Below are positions 12,819-25,604 of a stretch of DNA of 64,000 nt, one piece after another. The stretch's first letter is position 1; the number at the start of each line of letters is the position of its first letter. A model generated the notes under the pieces. That model ran no database searches and was not told where the DNA came from. It saw only the letters and a list, made by a program, of their open reading frames with translations. The DNA is from Cavia porcellus (Eukaryota; Chordata; Mammalia; Rodentia; Caviidae), in contig NW_026947691.1 of assembly GCF_034190915.1 (NCBI RefSeq), forward strand, positions 292,846 to 356,845, in the 5' to 3' direction. The position numbers were made by a program, and so were the translations under genes.

Positions 12819-14891
12819 GTGATGTTTTTCTCACTCCCACTAGTGAATGTAATGTAACACACACCCGTACAATGCGCACCCCCCCGTGATGTTTTTCTCA
12901 CTCCCACTAGTGAATGTAATGTAACACACACCCGTACAATGCGTACCCCCCCGTGATGTTTTTCTCACTCCCACTAGTGAATGTAATGTAACACACACCC
13001 GTACAATGCGCACCCCCCGTGATGTTTTTCTCACTCCCACTAGTGAATGTAATGTAACACACACCCGTACAATGCGCACCCCCCGTGATGTTTTTCTCAC
13101 TCCCAGTAGTGAATGTAATGTAACACACACCCGTACAATGCGCACCCCCCCGTGATGTTTTTCTCACTCCCACTAGTGAATGTAATGTAACACACACCCG
13201 TACAATGCGCACCCCCCCGTGATGTTTTTCTCACTCCCACTAGTGAATGTAATGTAACACACACCCGTACAATGCGCAACCCCCGTGATGTTTTTCTCAC
13301 TCCTACTAGTGAATGTAATGTAACACACACCCGTACAATGCGCACCCCCCCGTGATGTTTTTCTCACTCCTACTAGTGAATGTAATGTAACACACACCCG
13401 TACAATGCGCACCCCCCCGTGATGTTTTTCTCACTCCTACTAGTGAATGTAATGTAACACACACCCGTACAATGCGCACCCCCCCCATGATGTTTTTCTC
13501 ACTCCCACTAGTGAATGTAATGTAACACACACCAGTACAATGCGCACCACCCCGTGATGTTTTTCTCACTCCCACTAGTGAATGTAATGTAACACACACC
13601 CGTACAATGCGCACCACCCCGTGATGTTTCTCTCACTCCCACTAGTGAATGTAATGTAACACACACCTGTACAATGCACACCACCCCGTGATGTTTCTCT
13701 CACTCCCACTAGTGAATGTAATGTAACACACACCCGTACAATGCGCACCCCCCCGTGATGTTTTTCTCACTCCCACTAGTGAATGTAATATAACACACAC
13801 CCTTAAAATGCGCACCCCCCCGTGATGTTTTTCTCACTCCCACTAGTGAATGTAATGTAACACACACCCGTACAATGCGCACCCCCCCGTGATGTTTTTC
13901 TCACTCCCACTAGTGAATGTAATGTAACACACACCCGTACAATTCGCACCCCTCCGTGATGTTTTTCTCACACCTACTAGTGAATTTAATGTAACACACA
14001 CCCGTACAATGCGCACCCCCCCGTGATGTTTTTCTCACTCCCACTAGTGAATGTAATGTAACACACACCAGTACAATGCGCACCCCCCCGTGATGTTTTT
14101 CTCACTCCTACTAGTGAATGTAATGTAACACACACCCGTACAATGCGCACCCCCCCGTGATGTTTTCCTCACTCCTACTAGTGAATGTAATGTAACACAC
14201 ACCCGTACAATGCGCACCACCCCGTGATGTTTTTCTCACGCCCACTAGTGAATGTAATGTAACACACACCCGTACAATGCGCACCACCCCGTGATGTTTT
14301 TCTCACGCCCACTAGTGAATGTAAGGTAACACACATCCGTACAATGCGCACCACCCCGTGATGTTTTTCTCACGCCCACTAGTGAATGTAATGTAACACA
14401 CACCCGTAAAATGTGCACCACCCCGTGATGTTTTTCTCACTCCCACTAGTGAATGTAATGTAACACACACCCGTACAATGCGCACCACCCCGTGATGTTT
14501 TTCTCACTCTCACCAGTGAATGTAATGTAACACACACCCGTACAATGCGCACCCCCCATGATGTTTTTCTCACTCCCACCAGTGAATGTAATGTAACACA
14601 CACCCGTACAATGCGCACCACCCCGTGATGTTTTTCTCACTCCCACCAGTGAATGTAATGTAACACACACCCGTACAATGCGCACCACCCCGTGATGTTT
14701 TTCTCACTCCCACCAGTGAATGTAATGTAACACACACCCGTACAATGCGCACCACCCCGTGATGTTTTTCTCACTCCCACCAGTGAATGTAATGTAACAC
14801 ACACCCGTACAATGCGCACCACCCCGTGATGTTTTTCTCACTCCCACCAGTGAATGTAATGGAACACACACCCGTACAATGCGCACCCCCC
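12819..14891 (+). repeat. Macro-unit 5: first E and I markers; B run of 6
   Basis: Type A to about 13.29 kb, D to 13.48 kb, then CCACCCC-tailed A monomers. E monomers (GTTTCTCTC) appear first near 13,627 and 13,694. The first I monomer (ATTCG) is near 13,943 and is followed by CACACCTAC with GAATTTAATG, a pair that recurs through the rest of the array. C-type monomers lie at about 14.23-14.39 kb and the B run at 14,492-14,891, with two 66-bp members. Confidence 0.85.
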
Positions 14892-16498
14892 GTGATGTTT
14901 TTCTCACTCCTACTAGTGAATGTAATGTAACACACACCCGTACAATGCGCACCCCCCCCGTGATGTTTTTCTCATTCCCACTAGTGAATGTAATGTAACA
15001 CACACCCGTACAATGCGCACCACCCCGTGATGTTTTTCTCACACCCACTAGTGAATGTAATGTAAAACACACCCGTACAATGCGCACCACTCCGTGATGT
15101 TTTTCTCACTCCCACTAGTGAATGTAATGTAACACACACCCGTACAATGCGCACCACCCCGTGATGTTTTTCTCACTCCCACTAGTGAATGTAATGTAAC
15201 ACACACCCGTACAATGTGCACCCCCCCGTGATGTTTTTCTCACTCCCACTAGTGAATGTAATGTAACACACACACGTACAATGCGCACCCCCCCGTGATG
15301 TTTTTCTCACTCCCACTAGTGAATGTAATGTAACACACACCCGTACAATGCGCAACCCCCGTGATGTTTTTCTCACTCCCACTAGTGAATGTAATGTAAC
15401 ACACACCCGTACAATGCGCACCCCCCCGTGATGTTTTTCTCACTCCCACTAGTGAATGTAATGTAACACACACCCGTACAATGCGCACCCCCCGTGATGT
15501 TTTTCTCACTCCCACTAGTGAATGTAATGTAACACACACCCGTACAATGCGCACCCCCCCGTGATGTTTTCCTCACTCCTACTAGTGAATGTAATGTAAG
15601 ACACACCCGTACAATGCGCACCACCCCGTGATGTTTTTCTCACGCCCACTAGTGAATGTAATGTAACACACACCCGTACAATGCGCACCACCCCGTGATG
15701 TTTTTCTCACGCCCACTAGTGAATGTAAGGTAACACACACCCGTACAATGCGCACCACCCCGTGATGTTTTTCTCACGCCCACTAGTGAATGTAATGTAA
15801 CACACACCCGTACAATGCGCACCACCCCGTGATGTTTTTCTCACTCTCACCAGTGAATGTAATGTAACACACACCCGTACAATGCTCACCCCCCCATGAT
15901 GTTTTTCTCACTCCCACCAGTGAATGTAATGTAACACACACCCGTACAATGCGCACCACCCCGTGATGTTTTTCTCACTCCCACCAGTGAATGTAATGTA
16001 ACACACACCCGTACAATGCGCACCACCCCGTGATGTTTTTCTCACTCCCACCAGTGAATGTAATGTAACACACACCCGTACAATGCGCACCACCCCCTGA
16101 TGTTTTTCTCACTCCCACCAGTGAATGTAATGTAACACACACCCGTACAATGCGCACCACCCCGTGATGTTCTTCTCACTCCCACCAGTGAATGTAATGT
16201 AACACACACCCGTACAATGCGCACCACCCCGTGATGTTTTTCTCACTCCCACCAGTGAATGTAATGTAACACACACCCGTACAATGCGCACCACCCCGTG
16301 ATGTTTTTCTCACTCCCACCAGTGAATGTAATGTAACACACACCCGTACAATGCGCACCACCCCGTGATGTTTTTCTCACTCCCACCAGTGAATGTAATG
16401 TAACACACACCCGTACAATGCGCACCACCCCGTGATGTTTTTCTCACTCCCACCAGTGAATGTAATGTAACACACACCCGTACAATGCGCACCACCCC
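14892..16498 (+). repeat. Macro-unit 6; B run of 10
   Basis: D and A monomers with TAAAACAC near 15,063 and CACACACGTAC near 15,270 repeat the left-zone order in shortened form; M is missing. TTTTCCTCAC and TAAGACAC near 15,570-15,600 come just before the C-type group (15.62-15.80 kb, with AAGGTAAC near 15,727). The B run is 15,829-16,498, 10 x 67 bp, with private changes such as GTTCTTCTC near 16,169. Confidence 0.85.
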
Positions 16499-19400
16499 GT
16501 GATGTTTTTCTCACTCCCACTAGTGAATGTAATGTAACACACACCCGTACAATGCGCACCCCCCCGTGATGTTTTTCTCACTCCCACTAGTGAATGTAAT
16601 GTAACACACACCCGTACAATGCGCACCCCCCCGTGATGTTTTTCTCACTCCCACTAGTGAATGTAATGTAACACACACCCGTACAATGCGCACCCCCACG
16701 TGATGTTTTTCTCACTCCCACTAGTGAATGTAATGTAACACACACCCGTACAATGCGTACCCCCCCGTGATGTTTTTCTCACTCCCACTAGTGAATGTAA
16801 TGTAACACACACCCGTACAATGCGCACCCCCCGTGATGTTTTTCTCACTCCCACTAGTGAATGTAATGTAACACACACCCGTACAATGCGCACCCCCCCG
16901 TGATGTTTTTCTCACTCCTACTAGTGAATGTAATGTAACACACACCCGTACAATGCGCACCCCCCCGTGATGTTTTTCTCACTCCCACTAGTGAATGTAA
17001 TGTAACACACACCCGTACAATGCGCACCCCCCCGTGATGTTTTTCTCACTCCCACTAGTGAATGTAATGTAACACACACCCGTACAATGCGCACCCCCCC
17101 GTGATGTTTTTCTCACTCCCACTAGTGAATGTAATGTAACACACACCCGTACAATGCGCACCCCCCCGTGATGTTTTTCTCACTCCCACTAGTGAATGTA
17201 ATGTAACACACACCCGTACAATGCGCACCCCCCCGTGATGTTTTTCTCACTCCCACTAGTGAATGTAATGTAACACTCACCCGTACAATTCGCACCCCTC
17301 CGTGATGTTTTTCTCACACCTACTAGTGAATTTAATGTAACACACACCCGTACAATGCGCACCCCCCCGTGATGTTTTTCTCACTCCTACTAGTGAATGT
17401 AATGTAACACACACCCGTACAATGCGCACCACCCCGTGATGTTTTTCTCACGCCCACTAGTGAATGTAATGTAACACACACCCGTACAATGCGCACCACC
17501 CCGTGATGTTTTTCTCACGCCCACTAGTGAATGTAATGTAACACACACCCGTACAATGCGCACCACCCCGTGATGTTTTTCTCACGCCCACTAGTGAATG
17601 TAATGTAACACACACCCGTACAATGCGCACCACCCCGTGATGTTTTTCTCACGCCCTCTAGTGAATGTAATGTAACACACACCCGTACAATGCGCACCAC
17701 CCCGTGATGTTTTTCTCACGCCCACTAGTGAATGCAATGTAACACACACCCGTACAATGCGCACCACCCCGTGATGTTTTTCTCACTCCCACCAGTGAAT
17801 GTAATGTAACACACACCCGTACAATGCGCACCACCCCGTGATGTTTTTCTCACGCCCACTAGTGAATGTAATGTAACACACACCCATACAATGCGCACCA
17901 CCTTGTGATGTTTTTCTCACGCCCACTAGTGAATGTAATGTAACACACACCCGTACAATGCGCACCCCCCCGTGATGTTTTTCTCACTCCCACTAGTGAA
18001 TGTAATGTAACACACGCCCGTACAATGCGCACCCCCCCGTGATGTTTTTCTCACTCCCACTAGTGAATGTAATTTAACACACACCCGTACAATGCGCACC
18101 CCCTCGTGATGTTTTTCTCACTCCCACTAGTGAATGTAATGTAACACACACCCGTACAATGCGTACCCCCCCGTGATGTTTTTCTCACTCCCACTAGTGA
18201 ATGTAATGTAACACACACCCGTACAATGCGCACCACCCCGTGATGTTTTTCTCACTCACACTAGTGAATGTAATGTGACACACACCCGTACAATGCGCAC
18301 CCCCCCGTGATGTTTTTCTCACTCCCACTAGTGAATGTAATGTAACACACACCCGTACAATGCGCAACCCCCCCGTGATGTTTTTCTCACTCCCACTAGT
18401 GAATGTAATGTAACACACACCCGTACAATGCGCACCACCCCGTGATGTTTTTCTCACTCCCACTAGTGAATGTAATGTAACACACACCTGTACAATGCGC
18501 ACCACCCCGTGATGTTTCTCTCACTCCCACTAGTGAATGTAATGTAACAAACACCCGTACAATGCGCACCCCCCCGTGATGTTTTTCTCACTCCCACTAG
18601 TGAATGTAATGTAACACACACCCGTACAATGCGCACCCCCCCGTGATGTTTTTCTCACTCCCACTAGTGAATGTAATGTAACACACACCCGTACAATGCG
18701 CACCCCCCCCGTGATGTTTTTCTCACTCCCACTAGTGAATGTAATGTAACACACACCCGTACAATGCGCACCACCCCGTGATGTTTTTCTCACTCCCACT
18801 AGTGAATGTAATGTAACACACACCTGTACAATGCGCACCACCCCGTGATGTTTCTCTCACTCCCACTAGTGAATGTAATGTAACACACACCCGTACAATG
18901 CGCACCACCCCGTGATGTTTCTCTCACTCCCACTAGTGAATGTAATGTAACACACACCCGTACAATGCGCACCCCCCCGTGATGTTTTTCTCACTCCCAC
19001 TAGTGAATGTAATGTAACACACACCCGTACAATGCGCACCCCCCCGTGATGTTTTTCTCACTCCCACTAGTGAATGTAATGTAACACACACCCGTACAAT
19101 GCGCACCCCCCCGTGATGTTTTTCTCACTCCCACTAGTGAATGTAATGTAACACACACCCGTACAATTCGCACCCCTCCGTGATGTTTTTCTCACACCTA
19201 CTAGTGAATTTAATGTAACACACACCCGGACAATGCGCACCCCCCCGTGATGTTTTTCTCACTCCTACTAGTGAATGTAATGTAACACACACCCGTACAA
19301 TGCGCACCACCCCGTGATGTTTTTCTCACGCCCACTAGTGAATGTAATGTAACACACACCCGTACAATGCGCACCACCCCGTGATGTTTTTCTCACGCCC

Positions 19401-20518
19401 ACTAGTGAATGTAATGTAACACACACCCGTACAATGCGCACCACCCCGTGATGTTTTTCTCACGCCCACTAGTGAATGTAATGTAACACACACCCGTACA
19501 ATGCGCACCACCCCGTGATGTTTTTCTCACGCCCACTAGTGAATGTAATGTAACACACACCCGTACAATGCCCACCACCCCGTGATGTTTTTCTCACGCC
19601 CACTAGTGAATGTAATGTAACACACACCCATACAATGCGCACCACACCGTGATGTTTTTCTCACGCCCACTAGTGAATGTAATGTAACACACACCCGTAC
19701 AATGCGCACCCCCCCGTGATGTTTTTCTCACTCCCACTAGTGAATGTAATGTAACACACACCCGTACAATGCGTACCCCCCCGTGATGTTTTTCTCAGTC
19801 CCACTAGTGAATGTAATGTAACAGACACCCGTACAATGCGCACCCCTCCGTGATGTTTTTCTCACTCCCACTAGTGAATGTAATGTAACACACACCCGTA
19901 CAATGCGCACCCCCCGTGATGTTTTTCTCACTCCCACTAGTGAATGTAATGTAACACACACCCGTACAATGCGCACCCCCCCGTGATGTTTTTCTCCCTC
20001 CCACTAGTGAATGTAATGTAACACACACCCGTACAATGCGCACCCCCCCGTGATGTTTTTCTCACTCCCACTAGTGAATGTAATGTAACACACACCCGTA
20101 CAATGCGCACCACCCCGTGATGTTTTTCTCACTCCCACCAGTGAATGTAATGTAACACACACCCGTACAATGCGCACCACCCCGTGATGTTTTTCTCACT
20201 CCCACCAGTGAATGTAATGTAACACACACCCGTACAATGCGCACCACCCCGTGATGTTTTTCTCACTCCCACCAGTGAATGTAATGTAACACACACCCGT
20301 ACAATGCGCACCACCCCGTGATGTTTTTCTCACTCCCACCAGTGAATGTAATGTAACACACACCCGTACAATGCGCACCACCCCGTGATGTTTTTCTCAC
20401 TCCCACCAGTGAATGTAATGTAACACACACCCGTACAATGCGCACCACCCCGTGATGTTTTTCTCACTCCCACCAGTGAATGTAATGTAACACACACCCG
20501 TACAATGCGCACCACCCC
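16499..20518 (+). repeat. Macro-unit 7: two C groups, B run of 6
   Basis: Type A to 17.27 kb, an I monomer near 17,287 with its CACACCTAC partner, then a long C group at about 17.44-17.94 kb broken by one B-like monomer near 17,790. A and E monomers follow (E near 18,516, 18,852 and 18,919). A second I pair at about 19.16-19.21 kb precedes a second C group at 19.31-19.68 kb. The B run is 20,117-20,518. This is the transition between left-zone markers and those of the rest of the window. Confidence 0.84.
18194..18841 (+). repeat. Local 336-bp tandem duplication
   Basis: Two adjoining five-monomer blocks share the same order of variants: A, C7, a monomer with a long C tail (GCAACCCCCCC in the first, C8 in the second), CCACCCC, CCTGTAC, then an E monomer. 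The second lies 336 bp after the first. The first copy has private changes (CTCACACTAG, TAATGTGAC) absent from the second. Confidence 0.7.
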
Positions 20519-22457
20519 GTGATGTTTTTCTCACTCCCACTAGTGAATGTAATGTAACACACACCCGTACAATGCGCACCCCCCCGTGATGTTTTTCTCA
20601 CTCCCACTAGTGAATGTAATGTAACACACACCCGTACAATGCGCACCCCCCCGTGATGTTTTTCTCACTCCCACTAGTGAATGTAATGTAACACACACCC
20701 GTACAATGCGCACCCCCCCGTGATGTTTTTCTCACTCCCACTAGTGAATGTAATGTAACACACACCCGTACAATGCGTACCCCCCCGTGATGTTTTTCTC
20801 ACTCCCACTAGTGAATGTAATGTAACACACACCCGTACAATGCGCACCCCCCCGTGATGTTTTTCTCACTCCCACTAGTGAATGTAATGTAACACACACC
20901 CGTACAATGCGCACCCCCCGTGATGTTTTTCCCACTCCCACTAGTGAATGTAATGTAACACACACCCGTACAATGCGCACCCCCCCGTGATGTTTTTCTC
21001 ACTCCACTAGTGAATGTAATGTAACACACACCCGTACAATGCGCACCCCCCCGTGATGTTTTTCTCACTCCCACTAGTGAATGTAATGTAACACACACCC
21101 GTACAATTCGCACCCCCCCGTGATGTTTTTCTCACACCTACTAGTGAATTTAATGTAACACACACCCGTACAATGCGCACCCCCCCGTGATGTTTTTCTC
21201 ACTCCTACTAGTGAATGTAATGTAACACACACCCGTACAATGCGCACCACCCCGTGATGTTTTTCTCACGCCCACTAGTGAATGTAATGTAACACACACC
21301 CGTACAATGCGCACCACCCCGTGATGTTTTTCTCACGCCCACTAGTGAATGTAATGTAACACACACCCGTACAATGCGCACCACCCCGTGATGTTTTCTC
21401 ACGCCCACTAGTGAATGTAATGTAACACACACCCGTACAATGCGCACCACCCCGTGATGTTTTTCTCACGCCCACTAGTGAATGTAATGTAACACACACC
21501 CGTACAATGCGCACCACCCCGTGATGTTTTTCTCACGCCCACTAGTGAATGTAATGTAACACACACCCGTACAATAGGCACCACCCCGTGATGTTTTTCT
21601 CACTCCCACTAGTGAATGTAATGTAACACACACCCGTACAATGCGCACCACCCCGTGATGTTTTCTCATTCCCACCAGTGAATGTAATGTAACACACACC
21701 CGTACAATGCGCACCACCCCGTGATGTTTTTCTCACTCCCACCAGTGAATGTAATGTAACACACACCCGTACAATGCGCACCACCCGTGATGTTTTTCTC
21801 ACTCCCACCAGTGAATGTAATGTAACACACACCCGTACAATGGGCACCAACCCGTGATCTTTTTCTCACTCCCACCAGTGAATGTAATGTAACACACACC
21901 CGTACAATGCGCACAACCCCGTGATGTTTTTCTCACTCCCACCAGTGAATGTAATGTAACACACACCCGTACAATGCGCACCCCCCCGTGATGTTTTTCT
22001 CACTCCTACTAGTGAATGTAATGTAACACACACCCGTACAATGCGCACCCCCCCCGTGATGTTTTTCTCACTCCCACTAGTGAATGTAATGTAACACACA
22101 CCCGTACAATGCGCACCACCCCGTGATGTTTTTCTCACTCCCACTAGTGAATGTAATGTAACACACACCCGTACAATGCGCACCACCCCGTGATGTTTTT
22201 CTCACTCCCACCAGTGAATGTAATGTAACACACACCCGTACAATGCGCACCACCCCGTGATGTTTTTCTCACTCCCACCAGTGAATGTAATGTAACACAC
22301 ACCCGTACAATGCGCACCACCCCGTGATGTTTTTCACACTCCAACCAGTGAATGTAATGTAACACACACCCGTACAATGCGCACCACCCCGTGATGTTTT
22401 TCTCACTCCCACCAGTGAATGTAATTTAACACACACCCGTACAATGCGCACCACCCC
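20519..22457 (+). repeat. Macro-unit 8: first G, J and K markers
   Basis: Type A to 21.1 kb, I pair near 21.1 kb, then C monomers at about 21.25-21.55 kb. Two monomers here carry T4 instead of T5. The first G monomer (AATAGG) is at 21,573. Five B monomers occupy 21,655-21,987, then D and C8 monomers, then four more B monomers at 22,190-22,457, containing J at 22,335 (CACACTCCAACC) and K (TAATTTAAC) near 22,432. Confidence 0.86.
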
Positions 22458-23728
22458 GTGATGTTTTTCTCACTCCCACTAGTGAACGTAATGTAACACA
22501 CACCCGTACAATGCGCACCACCCGTGATGTTTTTCTCACTCCCACTAGTGAATGTAATGTAACACACACCCGTACAATGCGCACCACCCCGTGATGTTTT
22601 TCTCACTCCCACTAGTGAATGTAATGTAACACACACCCGTACAATGCGCACCACCCCGTGATGTTTTTCTCACTCCCACTAGTGAATGTAATGTAACACA
22701 CACCCGTACAATGCGCACCACCCCGTGATGTTTTTCTCACGCCCACTAGTGAATGTAATGTAACACACACCCGTACAATGCCCACCACCCCGTGATGTTT
22801 TTCTCACGCCCACTAGTGAATGTAATGTAACACACACCCATACAATGCGCACCACACCGTGATGTTTTTCTCACGCCCACTAGTGAATGTAATGTAACAC
22901 ACACCCGTACAATGCGCACCCCCCCGTGATGTTTTTCTCACTCCCACTAGTGAATGTAATGTAACACACACCCGTACAATGCGTACCCCCCCGTGATGTT
23001 TTTCTCAGTCCCACTAGTGAATGTAATGTAACACACACCCGTACAATGCGCACCCCTCCGTGATGTTTTTCTCACTCCCACTAGTGAATGTAATGTAACA
23101 CACACCCGTACAATGCGCACCCCCCGTGATGTTTTTCTCACTCCCACTAGTGAATGTAATGTAACACACACCCGTACAATGCGCACCCCCCCGTGATGTT
23201 TTTCTCCCTCCCACTAGTGAATGTAATGTAACACACACCCGTACAATGCGCACCCCCCCGTGATGTTTTTCTCACTCCCACTAGTGAATGTAATGTAACA
23301 CACACCCGTACAATGCGCACCACCCCGTGATGTTTTTCTCACTCCCACCAGTGAATGTAATGTAACACACACCCGTACAATGCGCACCACCCCGTGATGT
23401 TTTTCTCACTCCCACCAGTGAATGTAATGTAACACACACCCGTACAATGCGCACCACCCCGTGATGTTTTTCTCACTCCCACCAGTGAATGTAATGTAAC
23501 ACACACCCGTACAATGCGCACCACCCCGTGATGTTTTTCTCACTCCCACCAGTGAATGTAATGTAACACACACCCGTACAATGCGCACCACCCCGTGATG
23601 TTTTTCTCACTCCCACCAGTGAATGTAATGTAACACACACCCGTACAATGCGCACCACCCCGTGATGTTTTTCTCACTCCCACCAGTGAATGTAATGTAA
23701 CACACACCCGTACAATGCGCACCACCCC
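22458..23728 (+). repeat. Macro-unit 9: junction of a 3.2-kb duplication, B run of 6
   Basis: After K come a monomer with GAACGTAATG, a 66-bp CCACCCG monomer and CCACCCC-tailed A monomers. The sequence then passes at about 22,690-22,740 straight into C monomers identical in order to 19.5-19.7 kb. CCCACCACCC at 22,781 lies 3,210 bp after 19,571, and CTCAGTCCCAC near 23,006 lies 3,210 bp after its partner. The B run is 23,327-23,728. Confidence 0.86.
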
Positions 23729-25604
23729 GTGATGTTTTTCTCACTCCCACTAGTGAATGTAATGTAACACACACCCGTACAATGCGCACCCCCCCGTGAT
23801 GTTTTTCTCACTCCCACTAGTGAATGTAATGTAACACACACCCGTACAATGCGCACCCCCCCGTGATGTTTTTCTCACTCCCACTAGTGAATGTAATGTA
23901 ACACACACCCGTACAATGCGTACCCCCCAGTGATGTTTTTCTCACTCCCACTAGTGAATGTAATGTAACACACACCCGTACAATGCGCACCCCCCCGTGA
24001 TGTTTTTCTCACTCCCACTAGTGAATGTAATGTAACACACACCCGTACAATGCGCACCCCCCGTGATGTTTTTCTCACTCCCACTAGTGAATGTAATGTA
24101 ACACACACCCGTACAATGCGCACCCCCCCGTGATGTTTTTCTCACTCCCACTAGTGAATGTAATGTAACACACACCCGTACAATGCGCACCCCCCCGTGA
24201 TGTTTTTCTCACTCCCACTAGTGAATGTAATGTAACACACACCCGTACAATGCGCACCCCCCCATGATGTTTTTCTCACACCTACTAGTGAATTTAATGT
24301 AACACACACCCGTACAATGCGCACCCCCCCGTGATGTTTTTCTCACTCCTACTAGTGAATGTAATGTAACACACACCCGTACAATGCGCACCACCCCGTG
24401 ATGTTTTTCTCACGCCCACTAGTGAATGTAATGTAACACACACCCGTACAATGCGCACCACCCCGTGATGTTTTTCTCACGCCCACTAGTGAATGTAATG
24501 TAACACACACCCGTACAATGCGCACCACCCCGTGATGTTTTTCTCACGCCCACTAGTGAATGTAATGTAACACACACCCGTACAATGCGCACCACCCCGT
24601 GATGTTTTTCTCACGCCCACCAGTGAATGTAATGTAACACACACCCGTACAATGCGCACCACCCCGTGATGTTTTTCTCATGCCCACTAGTGAATGTAAT
24701 GTAACACACACCCGTACAATAGGCACCACCCCGTGATGTTTTTCTCACTCCCACTAGTGAATGTAATGTAACACACACCCGTACAATGCGCACCACCCCG
24801 TGATGTTTTTCTCATTCCCACCAGTGAATGTAATGTAACACACACCCGTACAATGCGCACCACCCCGTGATGTTTTTCTCACTCCCACCAGTGAATGTAA
24901 TGTAACACACACCCGTACAATGCGCACCACCCCGTGATGTTTTTCTCACTCCCACCAGTGAATGTAATGTAACACACACCCGTACAATGGGCACCAACCC
25001 GTGATCTTTTTCTCACTCCCACCAGTGAATGTAATGTAACACACACCCGTACAATGCGCACCACCCCGTGATGTTTTTCTCACTCCCACCAGTGAATGTA
25101 ATGTAACACACACCCGTACAATGCGCACCCCCCCGTGATGTTTTTCTCACTCCTACTAGTGAATGTAATGTAACACACACCCGTACAATGCGCACCCCCC
25201 CCGTGATGTTTTTCTCACTCCCACTAGTGAATGTAATGTAACACACACCCGTACAATGCGCACCACCCCGTGATGTTTTTCTCACTCCCACTAGTGAATG
25301 TAATGTAACACACACCCGTACAATGCGCACCACCCCGTGATGTTTTTCTCACTCCCACCAGTGAATGTAATGTAACACACACCCGTACAATGCGCACCAC
25401 CCCGTGATGTTTTTCTCACTCCCACCAGTGAATGTAATGTAACACACACCCGTACAATGCGCACCACCCCGTGATGTTTTTCACACTCCAACCAGTGAAT
25501 GTAATGTAACACACACCCGTACAATGCGCACCACCCCGTGATGTTTTTCTCACTCCCACCAGTGAATGTAATTTAACACACACCCGTACAATGCGCACCA
25601 CCCC
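23729..25604 (+). repeat. Macro-unit 10, copy of macro-unit 8
   Basis: It repeats macro-unit 8 at +3,143 to +3,147 bp, one monomer fewer than the +3,210 shift upstream. G is at 24,719, five B monomers at 24,800-25,134 begin with CTCATTCCCACC as in the first copy, and four B monomers at 25,337-25,604 hold J (25,482) and K. The first copy has CTTTTTCTC after GTGAT near 21,858, and this copy has the same change near 25,004. Confidence 0.87.
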